Assembly (NCBI RefSeq): GCF_021134715.1
Contig: NC_060023.1
Location: 10,354,001 to 10,418,000 of the forward strand
DNA: 64,000 bases
Source of the DNA: Daphnia pulex
Taxonomy: Eukaryota; Arthropoda; Branchiopoda; Diplostraca; Daphniidae
Direction: 5' to 3'
The translations under genes and the position numbers were made by a program. The notes under the pieces were generated by a model. That model was given only the letters and a program-made list of their open reading frames with translations, was not told the origin of the DNA and made no database searches. This document shows positions 50,429 through 64,000 of this stretch, piece after piece (the first letter of the stretch is position 1; every line of letters starts with the position of its first letter).

Positions 50429-53400
50429 GATAAGGACACCTGAAATGTATGTCAAAGGTTTATTATTTTCGGGTTTAAAAATTTTACTAGCAAATGAAAT
50501 CTGTAAATACTTGCACAATCTACGACGAAATTATTGTCCTTTTTTATTGCTGGTCTTTTTATTATCAATCGGGCACTAGGCCGTCAAGAGTGTTTTCTAA
50601 AGAGCCACGTACTCTTTTCCACATCGAACAGAATTTATGAATTTAACTGCCAAATTTTACCGTGAATTCTTTGATAGAGGGCAAGCATAAAATCTATATG
50701 TTCTTAGAGAAAATAAGTATAATATTTCATATAAATAATTCAATAAACTTTGCATAAATGCTGGATTTAGATTTATGATTTCTCCCTCAGTCAATTGTCA
50801 ATAAAGAAGCAGAAATGCTACGTTGCCGCATTTTCAAATAAAAAATAAAAATGACAAACGAATGAACGAACGAACGAAGAATAATAGAATAAGAGTATAA
50901 GACTTTAGTAATTATTCAGCCACAGGAAGGGAGAGATAACGCATTATTAGAATCATTCCGATCACTATTTCATTTTTGACGTTTGCGTGTTCTTACTCGG
51001 TTACACTCTGCAAGTTTGCAACCCTTCATTTCTTACAAGCGCAGATTTTTTCGGATTTAAAAAAAAAATTTAACTGCGCAGTAAAAATATACGAGGCTAG
51101 GTATTCGTGTCATTTGATTCTTCTTTTTGATGAAATAGTGAGACGAAGCGAATCGCCGGTGATTACAGAAACTGCTGAACCACGACGTAATATTGCTGAT
51201 ATATAATACCTCGAGCGTTGCACACCGTTCGACTCCTCAAAAAGCGTGAATTTCGAAAGAAGAATAAACTTTGCGAGGTTTAATCATTTCGTGAAAACCC
51301 CAAAAGAAAGAAATAAACGAAGACTTTTAAATCACCTCCCAAAAGATTTGACAATTAAATAGGTGAAAAATGGGGCCCTACCAGTTTGATTGACATGCAA
51401 ATTTTGCAACGAAATTCATTTTCTCACGCGTTGTGTTCCCTTTTTCACGACGAGTCGAGAGAAAGTGTCGCCATACACTATACATTCACGAATTTTCTAA
51501 AGTTTGACGGTAGGGGAATTCCGCCGGAAGAGCTATAGAATGATGAAGAAAAGAGAAAACGTAATAGCTTTTGAAAAGGTACACAGAATGGTGGAAAGAG
51601 TTAACGTACTACATCAACAACAAACGGTGTGAGATACCGGTACTGTTGTGAGTATAAAAGGTGTATGGGGGTCCCGTAGAGTATGCCGCCAATTACCTCT
51701 ACATTCATAAAATCAGACTATAAAAAGGCTAAAATAATTGAACGTGTACTGACTAGCCAGGTATTGTGCCAGCTGGTCCCGTATATTGCGGATTGTTGGT
51801 TAAGTAGGTTACGTTTACGATATCAGAAGCGCTGCTGTGTGCAATGACCAAAACATACAGTTGACGTAAGCAACTCTCTCGCAGCGGGATGACATAACAC
51901 ACGGCGTTGGTTATACGCCAACTACCTTATTTATCCTGCACAACAGAACGATGCTATGAGACACCACAAAGAGAGTTAAGTCACGGTCGGTGTACGGGTA
52001 TGATACCAAGCACAAATAACAATAAGAGGACAGGTAACAAAAGCGCAAACAGGATTTCATTCATTCACGCTGGTATAAAGGCAGGTCTGGATCGTGAAAC
52101 GCGTTAATTTGTGTTAAAATAATCTCTTTAAAATAAAATAAAACAACAACAGAAACTTCCGTCCGTTTACCTATAATTTTGCATGATGACACACAATTAT
52201 GCAACTGCTTTATTTATTTTCATACAACCGGTCACGCGGTTTCAAACGAATTTCTATCAACTATACGATGGGCTCACGATGTTCGTTTTGTCTACACAAC
52301 ATTCATGCGCAACACGCAGAAGAATAAAGGTATAAATTGGCACTTTTACACAAGTGTATAGAAACAAATTCCCATTTTCTCTCGATCTCTTATTTACATT
52401 GTTCTTTCTAGATTGATGGGTCTAAAGTGACTATAGAATTATTGAGTGGTAAAAAAAAACAAATTCTAGCCATAAAGAACCACGGGGATTTCCCTGGAGA
52501 AACGGGAAAAACCGGCGATAATAATCCAATTCCGCAAAGGAGGCAAAATATGGTCTGGGAAGCGACCGAAATGAGATGATTTTCGCCTTAATGATGAGAA
52601 AATACGGCCTGAACCTACGTATCAGCAAGCAAAAACCCACGTACGATGGAGATGATCGAACTGGAAAAAAAAAGAAGAGTCCATACTCCATATCAATAAG
52701 GATCTCTCCGCAGAAGCCTATATTTAAACCAAAAGAAAAATATGCCGAATTCGCCACAACGGCCACAACCTGCCGCAAAGGGCGTACGTGTGTTTGTTGT
52801 GCTATTTTGGCATCAACTTCCTCCTTTAGCACTTAACCTGTACAGTCTTTTTATGTGCTTAAAACAGCAGCACTTAGCAGGAGCACTTAAATTTTTAAAA
52901 GAGCGGGTTACTGTTTCGTTTGCCAGCTGCAAACTGGCAGAATAACGAGGTACTGTATACACTAATATGTTATTAAACTTTCTAAATGTGTGTGCCATGT
53001 GGATTCATTATACGATTCACGACCTGCTCATGTAATAATTTCTTCTGGCTCATCCACAAGTCGGAAATTCCCAGAAATTTCTTATTTCCAGATGGAATCA
53101 TTAGATGCGCGTTGTATGAAAGTTTGGTTTGGATATACAACGATCGAGCTGCCACCTTATAAATTTTCTTACGTTCCCATAGTTTCTATACCGGCTCGTA
53201 TATTTATATATTCACTCGCATTAATGGCCCGGAAAAACATTTGTCCATAAACATTATTCAGGAAAATTTCCGAAGAAAATTCAGTCGCTCATTTAAGATG
53301 TGTATACTACAGGTGAATTCGGCCCGCATTTCTATTTCAATATCACTGTTATTATACGAAACAAAAAGCTTCGGTTTCCACTCAAACAAGGAAACATTTG

Positions 53401-55391
53401 ACCATACAGTGTACAGTATACCCTAATACCGTATTTGGTATAACTTTCTAAAAACAGCTCTATAATACAGAATCAGCTATCTCGGATAGAAAATCGAATT
53501 TTTCGTTTTCTTTTCTTTTATCGATTAGTTCAATTTTTATTTTACGATATTTCTTAAAAAGATAAAAGCGCCAACTATTATCATATAAATTTTAGTGGGC
53601 TACGCTAGTCAAATTTATTTCTTTAGACGTGCGTGATGAATATCGCGAATAATAACACAGGATGAAGATGTGTATTAGCATCCTGCACGGGTTATACACG
53701 AATAGTACGGAAATTCATCATCATACATTTGCTGGTGTGTGTGGGTGGGTGGAAGACACACGCCAAAGTAGTCGCCGGATATATTCATATTCATTGTAAA
53801 ATTAACCTGAATTTCGGCACGCATCTTCTTCGCGGATGTAATTGAAACAATTAAAATTCAAAACTCGCGGAAATCGATAAACAGCCTCACGTTTTATATG
53901 ACGGAGAATACAATCCGCCGATTCAGTGAGGCACAAACGCGAGCTGCGGCGTATACACAAGGAACCCACAAGTCCATAACAATAATAGCAGCGCAACTCG
54001 AGAGTCTTTTTCCATCTCTCGAGTCGAGTCTCAAAGAATATAACTATGGGGACAAAGACGGATGATGGGTGTATAATGATAACCAGCTGATAGCTCAACT
54101 GGAAAGAATCGCCGTAGGCTGCACGGACGCATCAAAAGAGACGAATGAAAAATGTAGGTTAACCATCAGAAGTAGCTAGACAAAAGACTCAAAAAGGGGC
54201 TACTTCTTTTCGTTTCAAAAGATAGTAGTATACATGAATAATCAAACAAACCCTAGCTAGCCCCAGCAGCAGCGCATCACCGTACGTATACAAAAATTGT
54301 TGACTCTGGCCATTATAACCTGAAGAAAAGAAACGCTGTGTGCGTCAGCGAAAATAATCCTTCTTTTACAAATAGTCAAATAGACAAAACTATTCGCCTG
54401 CAAACGTTTTGGATGCCTTGATGATGACAAATGTCGCAATGGGCTAGGCATCCAAACTTGTGAAAAGAAAGTGTTTTTATGACGTCGTGATGCGAGGTAT
54501 AGGTATAAATCGTGGTCTTATATATGCGTATACACGCAGTTCTATATCACGCCCGCGTTTGCCCGCGCTGCTGCCGCTCTTTTATCGTTTTATTATCGGG
54601 CGGGGAAAACAAAAATGGCGAAAAATGGTGGCCGCGGGAGAGAGTAGATGTGCCGTTGAATGTGTAGCTCCCGTTAGATTAGGTTGTAGATCTCAAAACG
54701 TAGGCTAATATACGCCCGCGAAAACCTGATGAAAAGCAAATGGAGATAAATTTAAAACGCGCATATCATATTATATATTGATGCTCAAGTTGGTCATCCG
54801 GTGGTTTCCTTCTCGTCCTGTTTTGAGCCGAACTTTTAAAAGCGCATCATGTTATTTGTCTGCCGGACAATGGCACAAGCAACAACAAAAAGAAGTCGTT
54901 TTTGCTATATCACAAAAAGCACCTGTTGTGTGTCATAACTCTGTAGATACAGTAGTCTATATGCATATCGACTGTTTGTGTGTAGAACTGTATGGTGGGC
55001 GGTCCCACGTCTACATGACTACTATATTTGTCCTAGTTCCGAACGAGGGCTGAGAGCGAGCGTAATAAGGCCTGAGAGAAAATAGGCCTACAAAAATTCT
55101 AACCTAAAGGAGAGAGAAACACAGCACAGGACGACTGTATACCGTAGGGGGGAAATGAAATAAAATTCAACCCAACAAGAAGAAGAAGAAGAACTGTGTG
55201 TGTGTGTGTGGGTTGAAAATAAATACACGGCACCAACTCAGACATGACGGCAGAGCGGGGGGAAACGTTCAGTCGTTTCAGTCCTGGGCGAACCGAGCCA
55301 GCGTCGAGTTGGTTCTTTTGATTTGCTCTCCGAGATTCATCACTGTTTGGTCGCGTCGGTGTTGAATAATTATATTTAAATCGAGGTGAAA
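50429..55391. other. Large intergenic region, no gene recognised
   Basis: About 5 kb without a supportable gene. A TATAAAAG at 51653-51660 and several other TATAAA-like sites occur without a convincing following exon. A GT repeat is at about 55195-55212. The initiator-like TTCAGTCG at about 55267 probably belongs to the CYP4 gene that starts at 55392. Confidence 0.5.
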
Positions 55392-58145
<2,754 letters not shown>

Positions 58146-60861
58146 AATATCAATCGCAACTCAGCAACAACAACAACACAAAATTGATACGGAATTAATC
58201 ATTGCGTAATGTAATACAGTTCGTGATTGAATTTGACCGGGCGGCAATTTTTACAAATCTAAGGTAAAACATGAATCAAATAATATCAAAGTGGCGCATG
58301 ACACATTTTATACAAGAGTCACAGATCCCCTCAATATGATTTTAATACATTTATTATTAAGATAACTTTTAAAAATACGTCAATACATGTAATATGTCAA
58401 TAAAACTGAACTCTCGTTATACCCTTTGATACGACACGTGACTATCACTTCCGCACAGGCAAATATTTTTCCCACTTTGCAGGCGGTTTTCTTGATGTGC
58501 ATTTTTCTCGATCACAATTAAAAATCGATTTGGAACAACCGCATTCCCGCGCTTCTTCTTCGCTCATCATTCACGCGGGCGAAATTGGCGGCTGGCCAAA
58601 TTCGTTGCGGTTAAAAGTGGCGTGTTGTGTACTTGTTAGACGCGCATACGTTTCGTATTATTCCCTTTGAAATCGGCAAATCACGTCACCGACACTCACG
58701 TTGGATAGTAGTACACAGTCTACCGTAATATAAATCACCGAATATCTAATCGCATTTGTATACGGTTCTATAAACGGCAATACAATCGGCGGGATTGACC
58801 AGCTTTTTGGTCGGCACTACATGTGGCGGGCGCGCGGCCTCTCGTCAACTTGGCAGATGGAAGAATTGAGGTCACCGGTAAGACGAATGCGGTTTTGTTC
58901 TTTTTACCTTGGAAGGAATCAAATGTGTGACGTATGTACGCCTTGACACGCGGAAATCATCATTCTTCAAGGTCTGACGGTGACGTTGTTTTGATATATA
59001 ACTGTCTTGCATGCATGTCGATATGTTTTTTGGGTTGTTTTATTCAACGGGTGGAACCTTACCAAGTCCAAGGTCCCAACTGGCTATAGGTGCTGTGTGT
59101 TACCTAATAATATAGAGAGACGCGGTGGATATAACCTCATAAGAATACGGTATCACGACACAGTTTTTAACTGCCTGGAGAATTTTGTTTTTAATGGCAA
59201 GCGCGCAGTTTGTTGGTGATGACGTCACAGGAGATGCAACTTGATAAAATAAAAAAGAGGTTCGAAATTTAATTATTATTATTTTTTTAGAATATCATAA
59301 ATCGTTTTATTTTAAAATGGTCAATTCTTATTTTATTGTTCCGGAGGCGGTGAAAGATTGACACTTATGTATCGATCATTTTAAGTCGAAGTTGAGTTGT
59401 TTTTTGGGGGGGTTTAGATGACTGTCGTCATGCGGCAGAACTCGGCAGAACATTGCCGAAAATATTCGATGAATTCGACTGCGGGACTTTCTATAACTCG
59501 ACAGCCAAAAATTTCAGCAGCGAAAGTTTGATGTGTGTGGCAGACGGTTGATATCAGGAAACTCAAATCAATCCGGAAATTTCTATGCGTTTCTGAAACA
59601 GCTGAATATATGCACTTTTTATCAAACTTAATTCGCAACTGGTAAGTGCGCTGTACTATCATCAAATCAGTTGATTATAGGGAATATCAAACACTCTTGT
59701 TACATACACCAATGACGGATTCAATTGGATTTCATCATAATTCTATATTTGTATGACACAATCTCTTACACATCTTGACATTGACAGATAACAGGAATAG
59801 GGCAGAGATTAAAGGATCGGTGAGTATATTATTACCACAGATTTTGGTTATAAGGAACCACCTATCTATTGGCACTTTCACCTTTTATACCTTCTCATAG
59901 AAAGTCGACCACAACAGAGATCAAAGTTGAATGACGCCTGAATAACAGCTTGAACGCCCGACCAAAATAAGACGGCACCAAAGGAAGTAACGGGAAAACC
60001 CTTTATAAAAGACGTCAAACAGGACTCACCGTGTTACTTATATATGTAGTTAGACGTAATATATGAGATCAACAGCTTATAATAGACACATAAAAAACCA
60101 AGTTTCAATGCTGGTTTTTAGACATTTCACTTTCGCTCGGGCTCAAAAATATAATTGAAAGCCGGGCATATCGCATTAGCCTTTTGTTAACTCGAGTGTC
60201 ATATATAGGAGGGCGTGGCTCACGCACTTAACTATCACTCAACTCTGAAATACTCGACAATCAGAAATTCTACTTAAGTCTAAAGTGAAAAAACATAATA
60301 ATGGCGTTGAATCATTTTGTCGTTTACTAGTCGATGGTGTAAATAATTATTTTGCATTCACTTGTAGCTATTATTATTATGTAACTCGAGTTTCGCAGAC
60401 GACACTGAGATGCTACCGACCTCGATCCTCTTTTTTAAAATTTGTTTTAAGAAAAGGGAATGATTACGAAACAGACAGAAGAGTTTTTTCCCGTCCCGAC
60501 TGTCATCAAGTGTCCGTGAAGTCGTCGAATTCCAGAAAGAGAAACTTGTGTGTCGCTTATCCTTTTTATATTCCAAGAAACGAAACCAAAAAACATTTGG
60601 CTACGAAATTTCGTTGAAAAATGTATTAACAAAGATTCATTGGCAAATAAGGACATTTTCAAACAGGATACGATTATTTAAACAAGAAAAATAAAAAGGA
60701 TCGGTTTGCGGTTGATTCTATAATTATTCGTGAAAATGAATTGGAACGACAAAACAAATGGAAACATTCGACCCAGTACGCGAATGAACGATTTGTCGTA
60801 GCGAGGATATAACGGAGAGATTTGCGATGCGGCGATGAGAATTATTTAACGGATGTAAGCA
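58146..60861. other. Region between the two convergent CYP4 genes
   Basis: AATAAA at 58399-58404 is a probable poly(A) signal for CYP4 gene 1. Two TATA-like boxes occur on the plus strand: TATAAAA at 60004-60010, and TATATAG at 60202-60208 followed 33 bp on by TCACTC. Neither leads into a recognisable coding exon (the nearest ATG, at 60301, opens only nine codons). No relic of a third P450 was seen. Confidence 0.45.
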
Positions 60862-63255
60862 CTAGTAGTTGGATCGTGATTGATTCACGCCATCAACTGT
60901 CGTCCGTTTGGAGACGATGAGAGGTACTCCGTGTTTGGGTTTCAGTACGACTTCGCTGGATGGGGTGAGCATGGGCTGCGACATATCCGCAACCGCAAAC
61001 CGGAACTGGCGCATCAAATTGGCCAGGACGATTTTGATCTCCAGAATGCCGTACTTTTGCCCTGCAAAACAAATTGAATAATTAATATTCAATTAATAAT
61101 CTAAAAATTTATTTACCGATGCAATTGCGGGGTCCGGCGCTGAATGGAATGAAGGCGTACGGATGTCGGCCGACGCAGTTCTCCGGAAGGAATCGCTCCG
61201 GCTTGAAAGCCTCCGGATCGGGATAAACCAGCGGACTGTGGTGCATTCCGTAAATCATCAAGGCCACAGAGACGCCAGCAGGTAATGTATATCCACCTGC
61301 GACGACCAAAATGTAATTTAAGATGACACCATTTTTTAAATTTTCGACTATACTATTACCTATGTCAATATCCTCGGTGAGGGATCGCATGACGGCTGGC
61401 ACACTTGGATAGAGCCTGAGGGTTTCCTTGATGCAACACTCTAAGTATTTGAGCTGGGCCGCGTCCTGTGTGCTGCACGGACGCTCGGCGTCGCCGCCAA
61501 ACACCTGATCCACCTCTTCCATGACCATTTGCTGCACGCGGAAAAGATAACAAGAGTGACCAGAAAAACAACAATTTATCCTTTTTGGGGTTTCTTTCAT
61601 TCGAATTTAATGGCAATAGACATCAAAAAGACATTATAGTATGTATTTCTACTATATAGTATACCTGGTGCTCTGGGTGTTTGGCGATGCAGTAGAGGAA
61701 CCACGTCATGGCAGAGGCCGTCGTGTCGTGTCCCTGTACAGCCAATCACGAGAAAACGATTTGAAAAAATAAACAGCTGAGAGAAATCAGGACCTGAGAA
61801 AATTAGAATTACCGCGAACATGACTGTGTCAACCTCTTCTCGGATGTCGTCGTCGTTGAAATCCGCATTCGTTTCGGATGCCTTAATGAGTAAATCCAAA
61901 AAGGCTAATCTTTCTTCTAAAATTAAAAAAAAATAATAGAATTGATTGTCATCAGGTCAAGATATAATTTGAATTTTAAAATTACTTGGGGCGTCGCATT
62001 TTTCTTCCTGGACGTTATTGTTGTCTTGGCTTGTCTTGGCTTCCCGTTTGAGCGCTTCGCGTCGATCTTTAATCACCTTGATTCAATTCATTTGTTAAAT
62101 CTACACAATGAAAAGAAGCTGCTGATTAATGATTTAGCATACCTGATTGGTGAAGGCGTGAAGAGCTGTGACGCAGCGCTGGTTTTCACGACCCAGTGTG
62201 CTAAATTGGTAGATCCAATCGAAGGTCAGCCACGGTCGGATCCCTCGCTCCATGACAATCTGCCCAATTCTGTCGGCCAGCAAAAGGCAAAGAAAGAAAG
62301 TTTGAGCGTTTGAACATCATTTCTCACTCATCGGCCGATAGATTCTCACCTGTGAAGATTTTTCACGTAAATCGCCTTCTCTTCTTCGCTCCTCGTCTGC
62401 CGACCCATGGAAGTTTCTGCAACCACATGAATAATTTATGAATTGATGAACGAAGGTCGGCCGTTTTTAAAATATTACCGCAGATGATGTCCAGTGCGCA
62501 TTGCGTCATGATCGGGAAGACGTCGAATTCGGCGTCTCGGTGGATGTCGATGGCTCGATTTAATTGCCGGGCGCAGTCGTCACTCTTCTCGTTGAAAACG
62601 TCGACGAAACTGTTGAGGATTTGAAAGTGGAAGGCGGGAGTGAGCAGACGACGGCGGTTCTTCCAACGGGCACCCGTCGTCAGGAACATGCAATTGCCCA
62701 GCCAGGGACTCAGGTAACTGTACTCGGTCGCCTTGGTGATGAGTTTCTGGCTGACCAAGATCGGCTATCACCAGGAAAACAATATCAAGTTTGAAACAAA
62801 TTTGCATCAATGAATGAAATGGGTTTGCTCATTGACGTACCTCCATGAGTTCGGGTGATGAGAGAATAGCCACCGGCCGGAAGCCGCCCCAGGCCCTGTA
62901 GATGGGCCCGTATTTCTTGACCCAGTCAAAATGCACAAGTTTGAGAAATTCTAAAAAAGGAAATTGGATCATCACCAATCAAAGAATTGAAATTGTCAAT
63001 TTCATCCATTTGATTTTGAATTCGAATTTCTCCATTATAACACAAACACGCACCATCGAGATCGACGTTCAGATCCAGAAAATTGCCCAGGAAAGGTAAG
63101 AAATCCGGTCCAGGCAGTGCGTTGACGAGTCTGACGTTGCGCGATTGACTCCACATCAGGTAATAAACGACGAGCAAAACGGCCAGGACGGTCCAGGTGG
63201 TGAAGGGACCCCATCCGATCCACGAATAACTGGCCAGCATCAACACGGCAGACAT
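60862..63255 (-). CDS. CYP4: Cytochrome P450, CYP4 clan, gene 2 (11 exons)
   Basis: Exons in transcript order: 63054-63255, 62841-62950, 62479-62764, 62350-62416, 62143-62269, 61986-62076, 61813-61916, 61665-61733, 61360-61531, 61117-61296, 60862-61061; 535 codons plus TAG. Anchor segment TWTVLAVLLVVYYLMW; hinge PGPDFLPFLGN; C-helix WKNRRRLLTPAFHF; I-helix EEVDTVMFAGHDTTASAM, again with Ala at the covalent-heme Glu position; K-helix [17 protein letters not shown]; heme loop [13 protein letters not shown]. Compared with gene 1 it lacks the intron after MFLTTG and has an extra one after FTNQ. Divergence in the B-C and F-G regions suggests different substrates. Inverted orientation relative to gene 1 indicates an inverted duplication. 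Confidence 0.93.
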
Positions 63256-64000
63256 TGTCGATCCAGCTCAGCAGACTCAGCAGATAGAGAGATGTGTCTA
63301 TATGAAATGATGTGCTGTGTGTGTTGTTTCCAGCATACGACACGATGGGCAACTAACCTCGGATAACACGGCGTATCCGAATAAATAGCCAAAAGTCCTT
63401 TCCCTTACGGAGCCAACCAAATTGTTATTTTTCCTTATGGCGCACAGCAGTAGGAATCCCTGGCCAGCAGTTCCGCGCTGTTATGGGGGGATTCTATTTA
63501 AAAGAAAAGCGCAAGTGCCGAGTGGGCAGGTCTCTGGCGACCCCGCCCTTTTCCATCTCTATGTCAGTATAGCTATATAAGAGAGGGAAAAGAGGAGGAG
63601 CATTTCCCATCACTTTCCCCCTTCAACCCGCGACCGCTGCTGCACATCGCCAAAGAGATTCCCAGCAGCCCACCAAGTTTGGTCGAGAGCCTTGAAGCCC
63701 TATAACGGCGAGTGTGGATGGAATAATATAATCATTTTGAATTACACGTTCAGCAGCCATTCCGCACAACCGCATGTCAGTCGTGGCTGAGATTCTTGCT
63801 TTGTTTGATATTATATACACCGAGGTGGGCGGCGGCTGTGTCAACATTTTTGAAAATAAAAAAAAGCGGGAAATATAAAAAAGTTGACAACTGCAATGCG
63901 GAATGCTCTGTCGACTGGATATGCGAAAGCTTCCACTATTATCATCCGGGAATCAGTTTCTTATATATTCTTTCTCCGGGTTGGTGTGTACGTGTACAGT
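63256..64000. other. Upstream of CYP4 gene 2; possible divergent promoter
   Basis: No coding exon recognised up to the window edge. On the plus strand TATATAAG at 63574-63581 is followed by TCCCATCACTTT about 30 bp on, an acceptable TATA/initiator pair that could drive a gene beginning beyond the window. The CYP4 gene 2 promoter must also lie here on the minus strand. Confidence 0.4.

Noticed and set aside
53802-54451. Minus-strand open frames in the 50-55 kb gap
   Set aside because: Short, no homology I can name, no splice chain.

Overview
This is eukaryotic DNA. Genes are split by GT-AG introns (one GC-AG), stop codons are often followed by AATAAA, and some promoters have a TATA/initiator layout. 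Short 50-90 bp introns, arthropod-type CYP4 genes and a tyrosine-rich YYTT-repeat secreted protein family suggest a small crustacean, most likely Daphnia. That identification is inference from recognised families; no search was run. No rRNA, tRNA or CRISPR array was found.

Layout. (1) About 1.1-11.1 kb, + strand: a carbonic-anhydrase-related protein (CA10/11 type) with long low-complexity introns. (2) 11.1-15.3 kb: no gene recognised. (3) 15.3-28.3 kb: a repeat-rich block dominated by a ~12 kb near-perfect inverted repeat (arms ~16310-22330 and ~22332-28268). Each arm carries three decayed YYTT-repeat genes, a 27-bp minisatellite (24 units left, 20 right), a 263-bp piggyBac-type MITE flanked by TTAA, and a ~390-bp MITE with its own internal palindrome. 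The inner ~700 bp of the arms are two head-to-head copies of a dispersed repeat, and a third copy lies outside the palindrome at 15.3-16.0 kb. (4) 30.3-36.4 kb, + strand: two tandem, apparently intact 12-exon ACSF2-type acyl-CoA synthetase genes. (5) 36.9-39.0 kb, +: a ZDHHC palmitoyltransferase with two alternative C-terminal exons, ending tail-to-tail with (6) 39.3-42.9 kb, -: a RECQL5-type helicase. (7) 44.3-46.0 kb, +: a heparan sulfate/uronyl 2-O-sulfotransferase-like gene with a reading-frame break in exon 5. (8) 46.2-48.4 kb, -: an NT5DC-family HAD 5'-nucleotidase-like protein. (9) 49.3-50.4 kb, -: a small BEN-domain protein. (10) 55.4-58.1 kb (+) and 60.9-63.3 kb (-): two CYP4-clan cytochrome P450 genes facing each other tail-to-tail.

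The protein genes look like ordinary metazoan genes that happen to be neighbours, apart from the local duplicate pairs (ACSF2 x2, CYP4 x2). The most unusual structure is the 12 kb palindrome. Its arms carry mirrored copies of a promoter and of decayed repeat genes that point toward the centre. It could be a hairpin-RNA source, a gene-conversion hot spot, or an assembly artefact, and these alternatives are separated in the findings. Exon boundaries were assigned by hand from splice signals and phase. Every multi-exon model given as intact keeps one open frame from ATG to stop.
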